Part shown: positions 36,233-47,561 of the stretch, one piece after another
Numbering within the stretch: position 1 is the stretch's first letter
Layout of the letters: each line of letters begins with the position of its first letter
From: Bacillus thuringiensis
GTDB taxonomy: Bacteria > Bacillota > Bacilli > Bacillales > Bacillaceae_G
Length of the DNA: 64,000 nt
NCBI RefSeq assembly: GCF_001182785.1
Contig: NZ_CP012099.1
Location: 1,300,501-1,364,500, forward strand
Direction of reading: 5' to 3'
The notes under the pieces: model-generated
What the model was told of the DNA's origin: nothing
Databases searched by the model: none
Seen by the model: the letters and a program-made list of their open reading frames with translations, nothing else
Made by a program: the position numbers and the translations under genes

Positions 36233-37408
36233 TTAGTTTGCTTTATAAAATTGTTGGATGGCTTCGTCGATGTAAACCCAGCCTTTCCAACCTAAGTGCA
36301 TATGATCTTTTAAGAAGTATTTATCGTATTCATGATTTGAGAAGTCGGCAATTGGATAACCAGCTTTTTCAATTTGCTCATGAACTTTCTTATAGTATGC
36401 TTCGCGGCGTTCTTTCGGGAAGCCAGCGTAGTCGTACCAAGGACCTTTTACAGGAACAGAAATGAAGAGTGGTTTTGCACCAGATTGTTTTAATAAATCA
36501 AGTACAATTTGTAAATCTTCATATTCTGGCGATTGGTCATAAGCATCATTTTTTAAGTAACCTTCACGTTGCTTTAATTTTTTCTTAATTTTGCTATTGA
36601 AATAATCATCTTCAATACCGTATTCATTAGATCCAGATTCTACTGCACCTGTTTGATCCGCATGTTTACGAGCCTCTTCCCAGTTCATTTGTTTTAATGA
36701 AGGATCAAGCTTTTCTTTGTGCGGTTTAATATTAAACATAGCTGTAAATAAATCTTTACGATCTAAAATATTACGATAAATATAAGCGAAAGGTTTAGCA
36801 GCAAGTGCTTTTACTTTATACTTCGTATCATCATAAGCGATACCTTCAAGCGAAATTTTTAATAAAGTTTCTTTTTTTACAATCTCAAAGTTTAATAAAC
36901 GCTTTGCAATTTGTTTTTTCATTTCAGGTTTTAAATCATTGTTGAAAATGAAGTGGTAACCTTGTTGTTTTGAAAAGTTAGGTGCAAAGTGCGTCTCGTC
37001 AATACCTTGTGGTACAAACCATTGCGGAGAAAGAACGAATACCATTTTCTTATCTTTCAATTGATCCATTGTAGATGCGAAGTTTAACACATGTACAATG
37101 TCTTGTGTTCCGCCGCGTCCAAGAAGGAATGGCGTAAATCCTTCAGGCTTTACTTTAAAATAATTAGATGGATGGAAAGCATCCATACGTGCGAATTCCG
37201 ATGAACCGTACATCGGAAGATATTTTGGATCTGCTAACATCTTTTGCTGTAAAATCATACTTTGAATCTTTTCTTCTTTTAAAGAAGTAGCAGCTTGTTC
37301 TACTTTTTCATCACTTAAAAGTGGAAGTAGAAAGCGCGTTGGAATAAGTAAGAATACAGCAAAAAGGGCCAATGCTAAAAGCATCGGACCAAATTTTGCT
37401 TTGTTCAT
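36233..37408 (-). CDS. dltD: D-alanyl-lipoteichoic acid biosynthesis protein DltD
   Basis: A 391-aa protein with an N-terminal membrane anchor (about 7-27) and an extracellular SGNH-like domain that moves D-alanine onto teichoic acids. The catalytic serine is in [10 protein letters not shown] (about 68) and the Asp-His pair in [12 protein letters not shown] near the C-terminus. ATGA overlap with dltC. Confidence 0.95.
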
Positions 37409-37644
37409 CGGATTTCTTCCAACTTCTTAATAACCATGTTTGGTGTAGCCCACTCGTCACGGTCAAAATCAGAAATAGAAACTTCAATATCTAAACGCTC
37501 TTGGAATTCAACTAATAAAGATACTACAGCGAAAGAATCAAGAATACCTTCTTCAAATAATTGAACATCTAAGTTTTCTTTCACAATATCGTTTTCACAT
37601 ACTTCTTCTAAAATATCTAATACTTGCTCTTTGAATTCTGCCAT
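37405..37644 (-). CDS. dltC: D-alanyl carrier protein DltC
   Basis: A 79-aa acyl-carrier-like protein that carries D-alanine as a phosphopantetheine thioester. The attachment serine is in [21 protein letters not shown] lies 7-8 bp before the ATG. Confidence 0.95.
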
Positions 37645-37712
37645 TTTTAAAATCTCCTTTATATCCGAAATATATTATATGTGCAACTTCTTAATGGAAT
37701 AAGAAGGGTGCA

Positions 37713-38888
37713 TTAAAAGTATCTGTTAAGGTGTCCAGAGAAGATTAGGAAACCGAAACATACAACGTGGAACGTAATTACAATCGCAAGGATGCGTGTA
37801 AATTTATTGTTGGGCCAAAACTTATGCTTCTTGTTTTTTCGTTCGAAAATATCGAATAAAATAAACAGTGCGGCATGATATAGACCATAAATAATATACT
37901 GCGCAACAGCGCTTCCTTGGATATGCCAAATTCCCATAATGAAAAAATTTAAAAATGCACCGATATACGAAATTGTGTAACGGTTCTTAATTAACTTTTT
38001 CTTCGTTGCAAAAAAGACGAAACGCATGTAAATAAAATCACGGAACCAGAATGATAAACTCATGTGCCAGCGGTTCCAGAAGTCTTTAATATTACGACTA
38101 AGGAAGGGCTTATTAAAGTTTTCTGGCGTTTTAATTCCCATCATATAACTTACACCAATTACAAAAGAGCTATAACCAGCAAAATCAAAGAATAGATATA
38201 AGCTATAGCTATACATGTAAATCATATTTGAAAAGATTGTATCGTGTTGAGCGAATGCTGGATCCATACAATATTGTTTTATTAAGTAAGCAATAATAAA
38301 TTTATACAAGAAACCTTGGAAAATACGATTTAGTCCTGTATATAGTAAATTTTGATATTCTTCAGCGCTAGGTGGCTTTTGAATATCTTTTTGGAATCTT
38401 CGGTAACGATCGATAGGTCCTGTTGAAATCGCAGGGAAGAATAAAACGAATTCCCAGAAGTTAAAGAAAGAAAGCTCTTTAATTAAACCATCACGAACTT
38501 CAAATACCATTTGAACTGCTCTGAATGTTACGTAAGATATACCTAGAAAAACAACAAGTTTTAACTCAGGTAATAACGATGCAAATGGTGCGATTTTTGC
38601 CAAAATAAGTGGCAAAATCGATAAAACAACAGCTATACAAAACATGAATGTACTATTGTTTTGTTTTCTTAAAAGTAAATAGCCTTTAATCAGGGCATAT
38701 TGCCAAATAATAAATGCAGCTAACATAATCGCTTGCTTCGGTTTATCTGAGAAGATAATAGCAAGCATGACTAATGTTAAAACGGCATTATATTTACGCA
38801 ACATTTTACCTTTTAATCCAGCTATGATAGTAGGTATTAATAAAATGCCCACTATAGCGAAAAAATAAAATGATCCATATGCGGTCAT
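37713..38888 (-). CDS. dltB: D-alanyl transfer membrane protein DltB (MBOAT)
   Basis: A 391-aa multipass O-acyltransferase that passes D-alanine across the membrane. The MBOAT active-site histidine is in [12 protein letters not shown], and [20 protein letters not shown] is the conserved cytosolic loop. ATGA overlap with dltA. Confidence 0.95.
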   Translation of the reverse strand: MTAYGSFYFFAIVGILLIPTIIAGLKGKMLRKYNAVLTLVMLAIIFSDKPKQAIMLAAFIIWQYALIKGYLLLRKQNNSTFMFCIAVVLSILPLILAKIAPFASLLPELKLVVFLGISYVTFRAVQMVFEVRDGLIKELSFFNFWEFVLFFPAISTGPIDRYRRFQKDIQKPPSAEEYQNLLYTGLNRIFQGFLYKFIIAYLIKQYCMDPAFAQHDTIFSNMIYMYSYSLYLFFDFAGYSSFVIGVSYMMGIKTPENFNKPFLSRNIKDFWNRWHMSLSFWFRDFIYMRFVFFATKKKLIKNRYTISYIGAFLNFFIMGIWHIQGSAVAQYIIYGLYHAALFILFDIFERKNKKHKFWPNNKFTRILAIVITFHVVCFGFLIFSGHLNRYF

Positions 38889-40399
38889 GCTGTAACCTCA
38901 CTCAATAATTTTTTGCGATCTACCTTTCCATTTGGTGTCATTGGAATAGAAGATTGATACATGAATTTACGTGGAATCATGTAGTTTGGTAATCGCTCAT
39001 TGAGTTCTTTTTTGATTGCAGATGTTAATTTGAATTCTTTTTCAAACGAATGTTCTCCAGGAACAACAACCGCTAATAAATAATCGTATTTCTCACCTTT
39101 TTTAATTGGAACGATAACTGCACCTTCTACGTAAGAACACGCACGAAGGTGATGCTCAATTTCTTCTAATTCCATTCGATAACCATGCAGCTTAATTTGG
39201 AAATCAAGACGACCATTATAGAATAGAAGACCATTTTCAACATAGCCAGCATCGCCTGTTTTATAGGCGCGCTCACCGTCAATCATAGTAAATGCTTTTT
39301 CTGTTAATTCAGGGCTTCCTAAATATCCAACGCTTACGCTTGGACCGACAATTACGATTTCGCCTTTTTCACCATCAGGTGCAATCGTACCATCTTCTTT
39401 CATAATAAGAAGGCGACAGTCTGATTTACAGTAGCCAACTGGAAGTGATTTGTATTGATCAAGTACCTCTACTGTCACGTGAATACCTGTTACAGCGACA
39501 GTAGCTTCTGTTGGACCGTACGTATTCATAATTGTTGCATTTGGGAAACGCTCAATTAATTTTCTAGCTACTTCATTTGGTAACACTTCACCGCAGAATA
39601 AGAATGTTTTCATGTTTGGTAGCATATTCTCAGAGAAAGATGCTTCCATTAAACACATCTCTGCGAAAGAAGGTGTGGAAGTCCATACTTGTATATCCGA
39701 TTGCTCTAAAGAAGCAAACAAGTCTTTTGGACGCGCAATCATATCTTTATCGATTGCCCAAAGCGTACCACCTGTTACTAATGATGGGTAAATATCCATA
39801 ACAGATAAATCGAATGAGAAAGGTGCTTGGTTTAAGAATACTTGCCCTGTTTGTAAGTTGAAATCTTCTACAGCCCATTTTGTAAAGCTAACAAGGCAGT
39901 TATAAGTAATCTGAACCCCTTTCGGATTACCTGTGCTTCCTGATGTGTAAATAATGTAGAAGTTCTCATCACCTTTTACCGCATGTTCAGGATTTGGAGT
40001 GTTCCCTTTATGAGTAAAGAAAATATCTTTTAAGTTGTCTTCACTTACGATGCGAACTGGCAAATCAGTTACAGTTACTTCTGCTGCCGATAAAAGCAAT
40101 TTCGCACCAGAATTTTCAGCGATACGTTGTACACGATCAGCTGGGATAGATAAATCTACAGGAATGTAAGCATGTCCAGCTTTTACACATCCTAAAAAGT
40201 TAATAATCATTTCAGGTTGCATATGGCCATACACCATAATTGGTGAACGATCGTCTGGATACTCAGAAGAAATCCAATGTGCTAACGCATCAGAATCTTC
40301 CTTTAATTGTTTGTACGTAATTTTCGCATCTCGCCAAACAAAAGCGGTTTGATCAGGCGTTTCAATAGCCCACTTTTCAATTTGTTCTAATAACTTCAT
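38885..40399 (-). CDS. dltA: D-alanine--DltC ligase
   Basis: A 504-aa adenylating enzyme that loads D-alanine on DltC. P-loop [14 protein letters not shown] (about residue 150), [22 protein letters not shown] and the C-terminal lysine motif [11 protein letters not shown] are present. Confidence 0.96.
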   Translation of the reverse strand: MKLLEQIEKWAIETPDQTAFVWRDAKITYKQLKEDSDALAHWISSEYPDDRSPIMVYGHMQPEMIINFLGCVKAGHAYIPVDLSIPADRVQRIAENSGAKLLLSAAEVTVTDLPVRIVSEDNLKDIFFTHKGNTPNPEHAVKGDENFYIIYTSGSTGNPKGVQITYNCLVSFTKWAVEDFNLQTGQVFLNQAPFSFDLSVMDIYPSLVTGGTLWAIDKDMIARPKDLFASLEQSDIQVWTSTPSFAEMCLMEASFSENMLPNMKTFLFCGEVLPNEVARKLIERFPNATIMNTYGPTEATVAVTGIHVTVEVLDQYKSLPVGYCKSDCRLLIMKEDGTIAPDGEKGEIVIVGPSVSVGYLGSPELTEKAFTMIDGERAYKTGDAGYVENGLLFYNGRLDFQIKLHGYRMELEEIEHHLRACSYVEGAVIVPIKKGEKYDYLLAVVVPGEHSFEKEFKLTSAIKKELNERLPNYMIPRKFMYQSSIPMTPNGKVDRKKLLSEVTA

Positions 40400-40411
40400 A
40401 ACGTTCCCACC

Positions 40412-40558
40412 CTAGAATTCATTGTAAATAAATGTACTTGTGTTTGTATCATGGAATCCATACAACCAAAGTAATGCAAATAAAATTGCAAGATAATAAA
40501 CCGTCTTTGCAACCCATTGTGTGAGTGGTCGAGACCATATCTCTTTTAATCTTTCCAT
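40412..40558 (-). CDS. dltX: Teichoic acid D-Ala incorporation-associated protein DltX
   Basis: A 48-aa single-pass protein (TM about 15-35) ending TSTFIYNEF, the conserved DltX C-terminus. GAGAGGG lies 6 bp before ATG 40558. First gene of the dlt operon. Confidence 0.9.
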   Translation of the reverse strand: MERLKEIWSRPLTQWVAKTVYYLAILFALLWLYGFHDTNTSTFIYNEF

Positions 40559-42058
<1,500 letters not shown>

Positions 42059-42068
42059 AAAAACAAAA

Positions 42069-42106
42069 AAAGGCAACTGCGCTCTATCGCAGTTGCTTTT
42101 ATTTCT
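42069..42106 (+). terminator. Terminator of the amidohydrolase gene
   Basis: AAGGCAACTGCG-CTCTAT-CGCAGTTGCTTTT. Confidence 0.85.
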
Positions 42107-42206
42107 TTCCGTCAGAGAGGGCTGAGAAAGAACTATGCTCATTTATAGTATATGAATAGCTAACGGACAAGCTTGTACATTTTAATCATTTTTTTAAAAA
42201 TAGTTG

Positions 42207-42268
42207 TTGACATTGATAATCAATGTCAATTAATCTAAATATAGTTGAAATTGATAATTATTATCAAT
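42207..42268 (+). promoter_or_regulatory. Fur-box promoter of the flavodoxin unit
   Basis: TTGACA (42207-42212), 18 bp, TAATCT (42231-42236). A perfect 23-bp palindrome with arm TTGACATTGAT covers the -35 and spacer (42207-42229). A second perfect palindrome, ATTGATAATTATTATCAAT, lies at 42250-42268. This predicts iron-starvation induction. Confidence 0.82.
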
Positions 42269-42282
42269 AGGATGGATGCGAC

Positions 42283-42459
42283 ATGTTAATGAGAAAAAAA
42301 TTTCACCTTCTACGGAGGGGATTAAAAGATAAAAATAAAGATGTTGATCAGCATATGGAATGGCAACGAAATGTAATTCGGTCTGAATATGTAGATGAGA
42401 AGAAGAGCATTCAAACAGAAAAAGAGATACAAAGTAAAGGGAGAGGTTCAGTTGAGTAA
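42283..42459 (+). CDS. Small basic protein in the Fur-regulated unit (58 aa)
   Basis: A 58-residue lysine-rich protein beginning MLMRKKFHLLRRGLKDKNKD. It starts 15 bp after the second Fur box; the ribosome site is weak (AGGATGGATG). Its 3' end overlaps the flavodoxin start codon by 8 bp, which argues for real translation and coupling. No family recognised. Confidence 0.55.
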   Translation: MLMRKKFHLLRRGLKDKNKDVDQHMEWQRNVIRSEYVDEKKSIQTEKEIQSKGRGSVE

Positions 42460-42898
42460 GTTAGTAATGATTTTTGCAAGTATGAGTGGAAATACAGAGG
42501 AAATGGCTGATCATATTGCCGGCGTGATTCGTGAAACAGAAAATGAAATTGAAGTTATTGATATTATGGATTCACCAGAAGCTTCTATATTAGAACAGTA
42601 TGATGGAATTATTTTAGGTGCCTACACTTGGGGAGATGGTGATCTTCCTGATGATTTCTTAGATTTTTATGATGCAATGGATTCTATTGATTTAACTGGG
42701 AAAAAAGCGGCAGTATTCGGATCATGTGATTCGGCTTATCCGAAATACGGAGTGGCGGTTGACATTTTAATAGAAAAGCTACAAGAGCGCGGGGCAACAG
42801 TTGTGTTAGAAGGACTAAAAGTAGAATTAACGCCAGAAGATGAAGATGTAGAAAAATGTTTACAGTTTGGAGCTGAATTTGTAAAACACCTTTCTTAA
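42452..42898 (+). CDS. Flavodoxin
   Basis: A 148-aa FMN electron carrier: FMN phosphate loop ASMSGNTEEMADHIA, isoalloxazine loops GAYTWGDGDLPDDF and GSCDSAYPKYG. Start TTG 42452 lies 5 bp after GGGAGAGG. Under Fur control it is expected to replace ferredoxin when iron is scarce, like B. subtilis YkuN/YkuP. Confidence 0.9.
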   Translation: MSKLVMIFASMSGNTEEMADHIAGVIRETENEIEVIDIMDSPEASILEQYDGIILGAYTWGDGDLPDDFLDFYDAMDSIDLTGKKAAVFGSCDSAYPKYGVAVDILIEKLQERGATVVLEGLKVELTPEDEDVEKCLQFGAEFVKHLS

Positions 42899-42922
42899 TG
42901 GCAGAAGGGAGCTGAAGAGCAA

Positions 42923-43696
42923 GTGCATGAGAAAATCTCAATCAAAACGATGACAGATTATCATTTGTATGATTTTATGCGGTGTCCGCATAAATTTTAT
43001 TTTCGTCATATAAAAAGAAGAGAACCTTCTTCATTTGAATGGCAACAAATAGCGCAAATGATTGTGAATCAAATTATTAACGAGTATTACACGCTACCTG
43101 CGGGTCAACAAACGAAAATTGTACTTTTAATATTAATAGAAAAGTATTGGAAAAAAGTAACGATTAATATGTTTGCTTCGAAGACGGAGTACTATATTGT
43201 ATTAGCGAAGCTAACGGATCACTTATTACAGTTTGTTGAAAGGGATGATAGTCAGACACCACCATTGTTTTTATACGAGAAGTTTCAAACATATATGGAA
43301 GAGTTAGGTGTCCACATGTCATTGACATTTGAAGTTGGTGAGTGGAATGCTGAGTCGTTTGTAATTAAAAAGTATGTTGTCGATGCGGATGAGGAAATGC
43401 TTGCTCTTTGTCAGAAGCTAATGACAGTATTCAGTTATAAAGCTTTCGGCGTTCTTCCAGGAAAAATTGAAGTTATTAATTTAATAGAAGGAACTAAGTA
43501 TGAGTACATTCCGAAACAGGAAGATATTATAACTGGAATGGCTGATTTATCTAGAATGAAAGAAATGTTACAGCAACCTGAGCATTATACAGAGCGTCAT
43601 TTTCGTTCTGAGTGTATAAGTTGTGCGTTTCGTAGTGAATGCCAAGGGGAAGAAGTAAAGAAAGAAGCGAAACAGAAGAAAAATATAGTACATTAA
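42923..43696 (+). CDS. PD-(D/E)XK-fold protein with Fe-S-type cysteines, catalytic motif not seen
   Basis: A 257-aa protein. The N-terminus YDFMRCPHKFYFRHI matches the opening motif of Cas4/AddB-type nucleases. The C-terminus SECISCAFRSECQG has the CX2CX5C spacing that, with the N-terminal cysteine, holds a 4Fe-4S cluster in those enzymes. The region where the catalytic D...(E/Q)xK should lie (EVGEWNAESFVIKKYVVDAD) does not show it clearly, so nuclease activity is doubtful. GTG 42923 lies about 10 bp after GGGAG. It follows the flavodoxin by 24 bp in the same transcription unit. Confidence 0.6.
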   Translation: MHEKISIKTMTDYHLYDFMRCPHKFYFRHIKRREPSSFEWQQIAQMIVNQIINEYYTLPAGQQTKIVLLILIEKYWKKVTINMFASKTEYYIVLAKLTDHLLQFVERDDSQTPPLFLYEKFQTYMEELGVHMSLTFEVGEWNAESFVIKKYVVDADEEMLALCQKLMTVFSYKAFGVLPGKIEVINLIEGTKYEYIPKQEDIITGMADLSRMKEMLQQPEHYTERHFRSECISCAFRSECQGEEVKKEAKQKKNIVH

Positions 43697-43719
43697 AGGA
43701 TGCAATTTTGCATCCTTTT
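43695..43719 (+). terminator. Terminator of the flavodoxin unit
   Basis: AAAGGATGCAA-TT-TTGCATCCTTTT, beginning at the stop codon. Confidence 0.8.
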
Positions 43720-43775
43720 CTGTTATTGACATGAAAAGCTTTTCATCATTTACGGTATATTTGTAGCAGATTTTA

Positions 43776-43834
43776 ATAAAGTGAAACTTTAATCAGTGGG
43801 GGTCAATCGGGCTACCCGCAAATAGCGGGATAAA
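43776..43834 (+). repeat. bcr1-type repeat, copy F, minimal (49 bp)
   Basis: Only the two ends remain: GTGAAACTTTAATCAGTGGG (43781) joined to CAATCGGGCTACCCGCAAAT and AGCGGG (43829), between exact ATAAA duplications (43776-43780, 43830-43834). Confidence 0.85.
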
Positions 43835-43848
43835 GGGAGGAATAATCA

Positions 43849-44010
43849 ATGAAAGATGAAACGAAAGTATTTCAATGGTTAAAAGAACAAAATGCTCCTT
43901 TTGAAATTCAACTGCAAATTTTACAGGCATTTCAATTGTATAAAGTTATTGTTGAAATGGATAAAAAGTTAATGATGTATGAGGAGAGAGTATATAGGGA
44001 GAGAATGTAA
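43849..44010 (+). CDS. Small hypothetical protein (53 aa)
   Basis: A 53-aa probably helical protein beginning MKDETKVFQWLKEQNAPFEI. Its ribosome site GGGAGG starts directly after the right-hand ATAAA of bcr1 copy F and lies 8 bp before the ATG. Family not recognised. Confidence 0.55.
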   Translation: MKDETKVFQWLKEQNAPFEIQLQILQAFQLYKVIVEMDKKLMMYEERVYRERM

Positions 44011-44012
44011 TC

Positions 44013-44915
44013 TCATCCCTGTAATATCGTTTTTAGTTGTTCTGTACTTGTAATGAATTCGAGTTCATTCTCTGATTCAAAGTTATAAATAATATTATGT
44101 AGTAAAGGACTATATTGATAAAAGGTAGTAATGCGGTGAATGAGTAATGGATCATGATGAGAAATAAGTGTACTGTACTGTTCATATACAGATGTAGTAA
44201 ACTCATGTCCGAAATCATAATATAGTCCTGCAAAATCAAAAGCAGGATCGCCAATTTGCGCATCACCAAAATCGATAACACCTGAAATGTGTTTGTTCTG
44301 CTTGTTAAATAAAATGTGATGATGTGTAAAATCAGCGTGAATGATTGTATTTTGAAATTTAGATGTAGCTAGACAGGCAAAGAAATTCTCGAATAAACGA
44401 TTTAAGGCTGATTTCTGGAACGAAGTAAGATTGTTAGTAACATACTGATTTAATTTAGTTTGTAGCTCTTTCCAGTAGGTAAGTGTTTTTTCAATAGGGA
44501 ATCCTAACGCTGTAACACTTTTTAGAGGAATACTATGTAGAACAGCAAGGAAAGTTGCTAATTGTGTAATAAGTGCTTTTCGTTCTTGTTTTTCTAGTGT
44601 AGTAACTATTTCTGTTTTTAATGGTTCACCATGAATGAGAGTATAGTAACTACAAAGAGGAATCTCATCAGATTCATTTTTATAAATTAGGTGATATTGT
44701 GGAACCTTGATTTCTTGTAGTGATTGAGTGAGAATTGTGCATAGTTCTTTTTCTAACGGAATTCGCATTGCATATTCCTGTTTTCGCGGGAAACGAAACA
44801 GTAGCTCATCATTTACTATAATTGCTACATTATCCCAACCTTCTTCATTTTGTTTATATGAATGTATAGAAAGATTAGGCAAAGCTTCTTTTATATAATG
44901 TTTGTAAGAGTCCAT
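44013..44915 (-). CDS. Aminoglycoside phosphotransferase-family kinase
   Basis: A 300-aa protein-kinase-like small-molecule kinase. The Brenner motif is IIHADFTHHHILFN (HxDxxxxN) and the metal motif VIDFGDAQIGDPAFD; the N-terminal lobe holds LLFRFPRKQEYAMRI. It could modify an aminoglycoside or macrolide, or be a metabolic kinase; resistance cannot be concluded from sequence. GAGGAAC lies 4 bp before the ATG. Confidence 0.82.
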   Translation of the reverse strand: MDSYKHYIKEALPNLSIHSYKQNEEGWDNVAIIVNDELLFRFPRKQEYAMRIPLEKELCTILTQSLQEIKVPQYHLIYKNESDEIPLCSYYTLIHGEPLKTEIVTTLEKQERKALITQLATFLAVLHSIPLKSVTALGFPIEKTLTYWKELQTKLNQYVTNNLTSFQKSALNRLFENFFACLATSKFQNTIIHADFTHHHILFNKQNKHISGVIDFGDAQIGDPAFDFAGLYYDFGHEFTTSVYEQYSTLISHHDPLLIHRITTFYQYSPLLHNIIYNFESENELEFITSTEQLKTILQG

Positions 44916-44998
44916 AATTGTTCCTCGTTTCTGAGTTAAGTTATTCTACTTTATGATATCAGAATTTTCTTTCTATATGTTAAAATATAGCTATCATT

Positions 44999-45517
44999 AT
45001 GAAGAAGGGCGGGAGTATTACGAAAAAAAGACTGTTAATCATTTCTCTATGTATCGCTTTTGTATTGTTTTGGTCATATAAAGAGGAGGTTTTTGCTACC
45101 TTTAAACCGATTGATCAGTACGAGTTAAATAAGGAATTAAAGAACAAAAGTATAGAAAATTTAACTCATAATGAAATGAAAAAGGTAGGAGAGCATTTTG
45201 TGACCGAGCAACTATCCGTGTTTGAGTTTAATAATAAAGAAGATGTGAAACGAAAAGGTGAAGAACTATTTTTAAATAGAGGGTATGAACAATTAATAGA
45301 AAATTATTATCCCAATCGTTTTCAAGATTTAGAGTATAAATTTACAAACGAGGAGATACGTGAAGAGACAGATGAGAGTTTTCTCTATCAAGCTGTAGCG
45401 TACGTTGCGGGTACTGAAAATGGTAAGAGAAGCGAAATGAAATTGAATTATGAAGTGAAAATTGTAAAGGTTAATAATATATTTATGGTGCTAGAACAAA
45501 AGCAGCGCGTACAATAA
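44999..45517 (+). CDS. Hypothetical membrane-anchored protein (172 aa)
   Basis: An N-terminal hydrophobic helix (about 11-23, LLIISLCIAFVLFWS) is followed by a charged extracytoplasmic domain. The start is unclear: ATG 44999 has no ribosome site, while AAGAAGGGCGGGAG lies inside the first codons, just before an ATT ACG AAA AAA run. Function not recognised. Confidence 0.6.
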   Translation: MKKGGSITKKRLLIISLCIAFVLFWSYKEEVFATFKPIDQYELNKELKNKSIENLTHNEMKKVGEHFVTEQLSVFEFNNKEDVKRKGEELFLNRGYEQLIENYYPNRFQDLEYKFTNEEIREETDESFLYQAVAYVAGTENGKRSEMKLNYEVKIVKVNNIFMVLEQKQRVQ

Positions 45518-45570
45518 AGGAAATTCATTGCTCAATAGATCATTTGGGGGTGTACTACTTAATGCGGAAT

Positions 45571-45603
45571 AAAAAGGCCCTCAAGGAATCAAGGACCTTT
45601 AAA
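45571..45603 (-). terminator. Terminator of the 49-aa minus-strand gene
   Basis: On the minus strand AAAGGTCCT pairs with AGGGCCTTT (one G-U) and TTTTTATT follows. Confidence 0.7.
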
Positions 45604-45748
45604 GATTTTCATTTTGTTGACCAAGTTCTTTTTGAGCAATATATAAATTTCCTTGCTCCACTTGTTTAAGTGTATGAACAGAATCGCCTGCATATCCTTT
45701 TTGTGTTTTAACAGTTCTTTTGGAACGATTGGAATTTTGTTTCTTCAT
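45599..45748 (-). CDS. Small basic protein (49 aa)
   Basis: A 49-residue hydrophilic protein (MKKQNSNRSKRTVKTQKGYA at the start, LGQQNENL at the end). AAAGGTGG lies 8 bp before the ATG. The composition resembles small spore-associated proteins of Bacillus, but I recognise no family. Confidence 0.6.
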   Translation of the reverse strand: MKKQNSNRSKRTVKTQKGYAGDSVHTLKQVEQGNLYIAQKELGQQNENL

Positions 45749-45766
45749 ATAATAGGCCACCTTTCA

Positions 45767-45940
45767 TCAAAAATAAACGAAAATGATAAGTATGAGTAAT
45801 ACAGCGGCGAAAATGGTAATGCCCATTAAAAACGAAGTGTTTTTATATTTAGGTGGCTTATGTACATCTTGCCGATATCCAGGTGAAATTTCAGGGGCAA
45901 ATTCTTCATCGAATGATTGCTTTTTTTCTTTGTCGTCCAT
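45767..45940 (-). CDS. Small C-terminal-anchored membrane protein (57 aa)
   Basis: A polar N-terminal half (MDDKEKKQSFDEEFAPEISP) and a single TM helix at about 36-57 ending at the stop. AAGGTGG lies 6 bp before the ATG. It precedes the 49-aa gene by 18 bp on the same strand, so the two may be cotranscribed. Confidence 0.6.
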   Translation of the reverse strand: MDDKEKKQSFDEEFAPEISPGYRQDVHKPPKYKNTSFLMGITIFAAVLLILIIFVYF

Positions 45941-45994
45941 ATGTACCCACCTTTCTTTTTCATTATATTATACGTTACAAGAAAAAATATGCAT

Positions 45995-46030
45995 AAAGAA
46001 AACAGCCGCTTTATTATTAGCGGCTGTTTT
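45995..46030 (-). terminator. Terminator of the MATE gene
   Basis: AAACAGCCGCT and AGCGGCTGTTTTC with an 8-nt loop, then TTT on the minus strand, overlapping the end of the gene. Confidence 0.82.
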
Positions 46031-47375
46031 GTGTTGTATATTTTCGTTGTACTTGAAAGAGACGGATAAGGAGGAAGGCAGCGCCAAATGCTAGACCGAT
46101 AATAAGACCGATCCAATAACCTTTTGCGGCCCATTCTGTATATGTTGCTAATATGTAACCTAGTGGTAGACCTATTATCCAATAAGCAATTAAAGTCATA
46201 ATTAGAGCAACATTTACATCTTTATACCCACGCAGAGCTCCTTGTACAGGGGTTGCAATTGCATCTGAAATTTGAAATAAAATCGCAAAGATAAGAAATT
46301 CTTTTGCTAAATGATGAACTTTTGCATCTGTCGTATAAATAGAAGCAATTTGATTATCAAAGAAGTAGAGAAGAATTGAATATAATAAAGCAAAGGCAAG
46401 GGCTAATCCAATTCCAATCAGTCCGTATTGTTTTGCATTATCGTAACGTTTTGCTCCAACTTCGAATCCGACTGCAATAGTCATTGCCATTGCTAAACTT
46501 AGCGGAGTCATATATAACAAGGAAGCAAAGTTCATAGCTGCTTGGTGAGCTGCAATAGTTGTCGTACTAAAATTACTCATCATGAGCGTTACCGCAGCGA
46601 AAATACTCGTTTCAAAAAAGATAGCAAATCCGATAGGAACGCCAAGCTTTAAGAATGTTGTCCAACTCGAAAGAGAAGGGCGATATAATTGTTTGAAAAT
46701 GTTGAAAGAGGCAAAAGGCTCTTTCGTCTGAATAATAATGACTGTAATAATTAAAATGCACCAATATGTTGCAGTGGAAGCAATTGCTGCTCCGACACCA
46801 CCAAGCTTTGGGAAACCGAAGTTACCAAAAATTAATAGGTAATTTAATATTACGTTAATTGGTAATGATAGTAATGTAATAATCATCGTTGTGCGAGTTT
46901 TTCCTAATGCATCAATAAATCCACGTAAAACAGTGTAAGTGAATAAAGGTATAATTCCTATTGCGATAATACTTAAAAATTGAGCTGCAATTCGTTCCAC
47001 AGGTTCTTCTAAGCGCATGCCGTTTAAAATAGGTGAAACGACGAAGAAACCGATGAGGATAACAACGAAGCTAGCACAAATTGCTAAATAAACTGCTTGT
47101 ATGACAACGTGGGGAACGTCCTTTTTTTTCTTGGATCCGACGAGTTGTGCAACAATGGGAGTAGTAGCCATTAAAATTCCTGTTAATCCCGTACTAACTG
47201 GAAGCCATATACTTGTTCCAATTGCAACACCTGCTAAATCAGTTGGACTTGCATGTCCTGACATTGTTGTATCAAAAAAACTCATCGCAAATAATGACAT
47301 TTGCGTTACGAAAATCGGAAAAAATAGTAATACAAATTGCTTTAACTTTTGTGAAAATGAAGTAGTTTCTTTCAT
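46017..47375 (-). CDS. MATE-family efflux transporter
   Basis: A 452-aa transporter with 12 hydrophobic segments. Family features include [20 protein letters not shown] in the first pair of helices and the duplicated [17 protein letters not shown] loop. It probably exports cationic drugs by Na+ or H+ exchange (NorM-like); the substrate is unknown. AAAGGGG lies 5 bp before ATG 47375. Confidence 0.9.
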   Translation of the reverse strand: MKETTSFSQKLKQFVLLFFPIFVTQMSLFAMSFFDTTMSGHASPTDLAGVAIGTSIWLPVSTGLTGILMATTPIVAQLVGSKKKKDVPHVVIQAVYLAICASFVVILIGFFVVSPILNGMRLEEPVERIAAQFLSIIAIGIIPLFTYTVLRGFIDALGKTRTTMIITLLSLPINVILNYLLIFGNFGFPKLGGVGAAIASTATYWCILIITVIIIQTKEPFASFNIFKQLYRPSLSSWTTFLKLGVPIGFAIFFETSIFAAVTLMMSNFSTTTIAAHQAAMNFASLLYMTPLSLAMAMTIAVGFEVGAKRYDNAKQYGLIGIGLALAFALLYSILLYFFDNQIASIYTTDAKVHHLAKEFLIFAILFQISDAIATPVQGALRGYKDVNVALIMTLIAYWIIGLPLGYILATYTEWAAKGYWIGLIIGLAFGAAFLLIRLFQVQRKYTTQNSR

Positions 47376-47561
47376 AAAATCCCCTTTCCATATAAAAAAA
47401 CAAACTCTTACTATCATACAATTTAATCAAAGATTAGAAAAGAAATACGCGCCTACAACATATGAAACCAATAAAAAAAGGATGCACTTTGAAAAGGGAT
47501 AAGGTATTATGATAAGGTGTGAAAAAATTACATATTATTTGTTATTAAGGAGGCACTACTT

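Noticed and set aside
36088..36465. 125-codon plus-strand ORF over the dltD end
   Set aside because: It is antisense to dltD and overlaps the nitronate monooxygenase gene in another frame; no ribosome site.
44013..44915. Antibiotic-resistance gene
   Set aside because: The kinase fold is clear, but the sequence does not identify an antibiotic substrate; many chromosomal homologues are not resistance genes.
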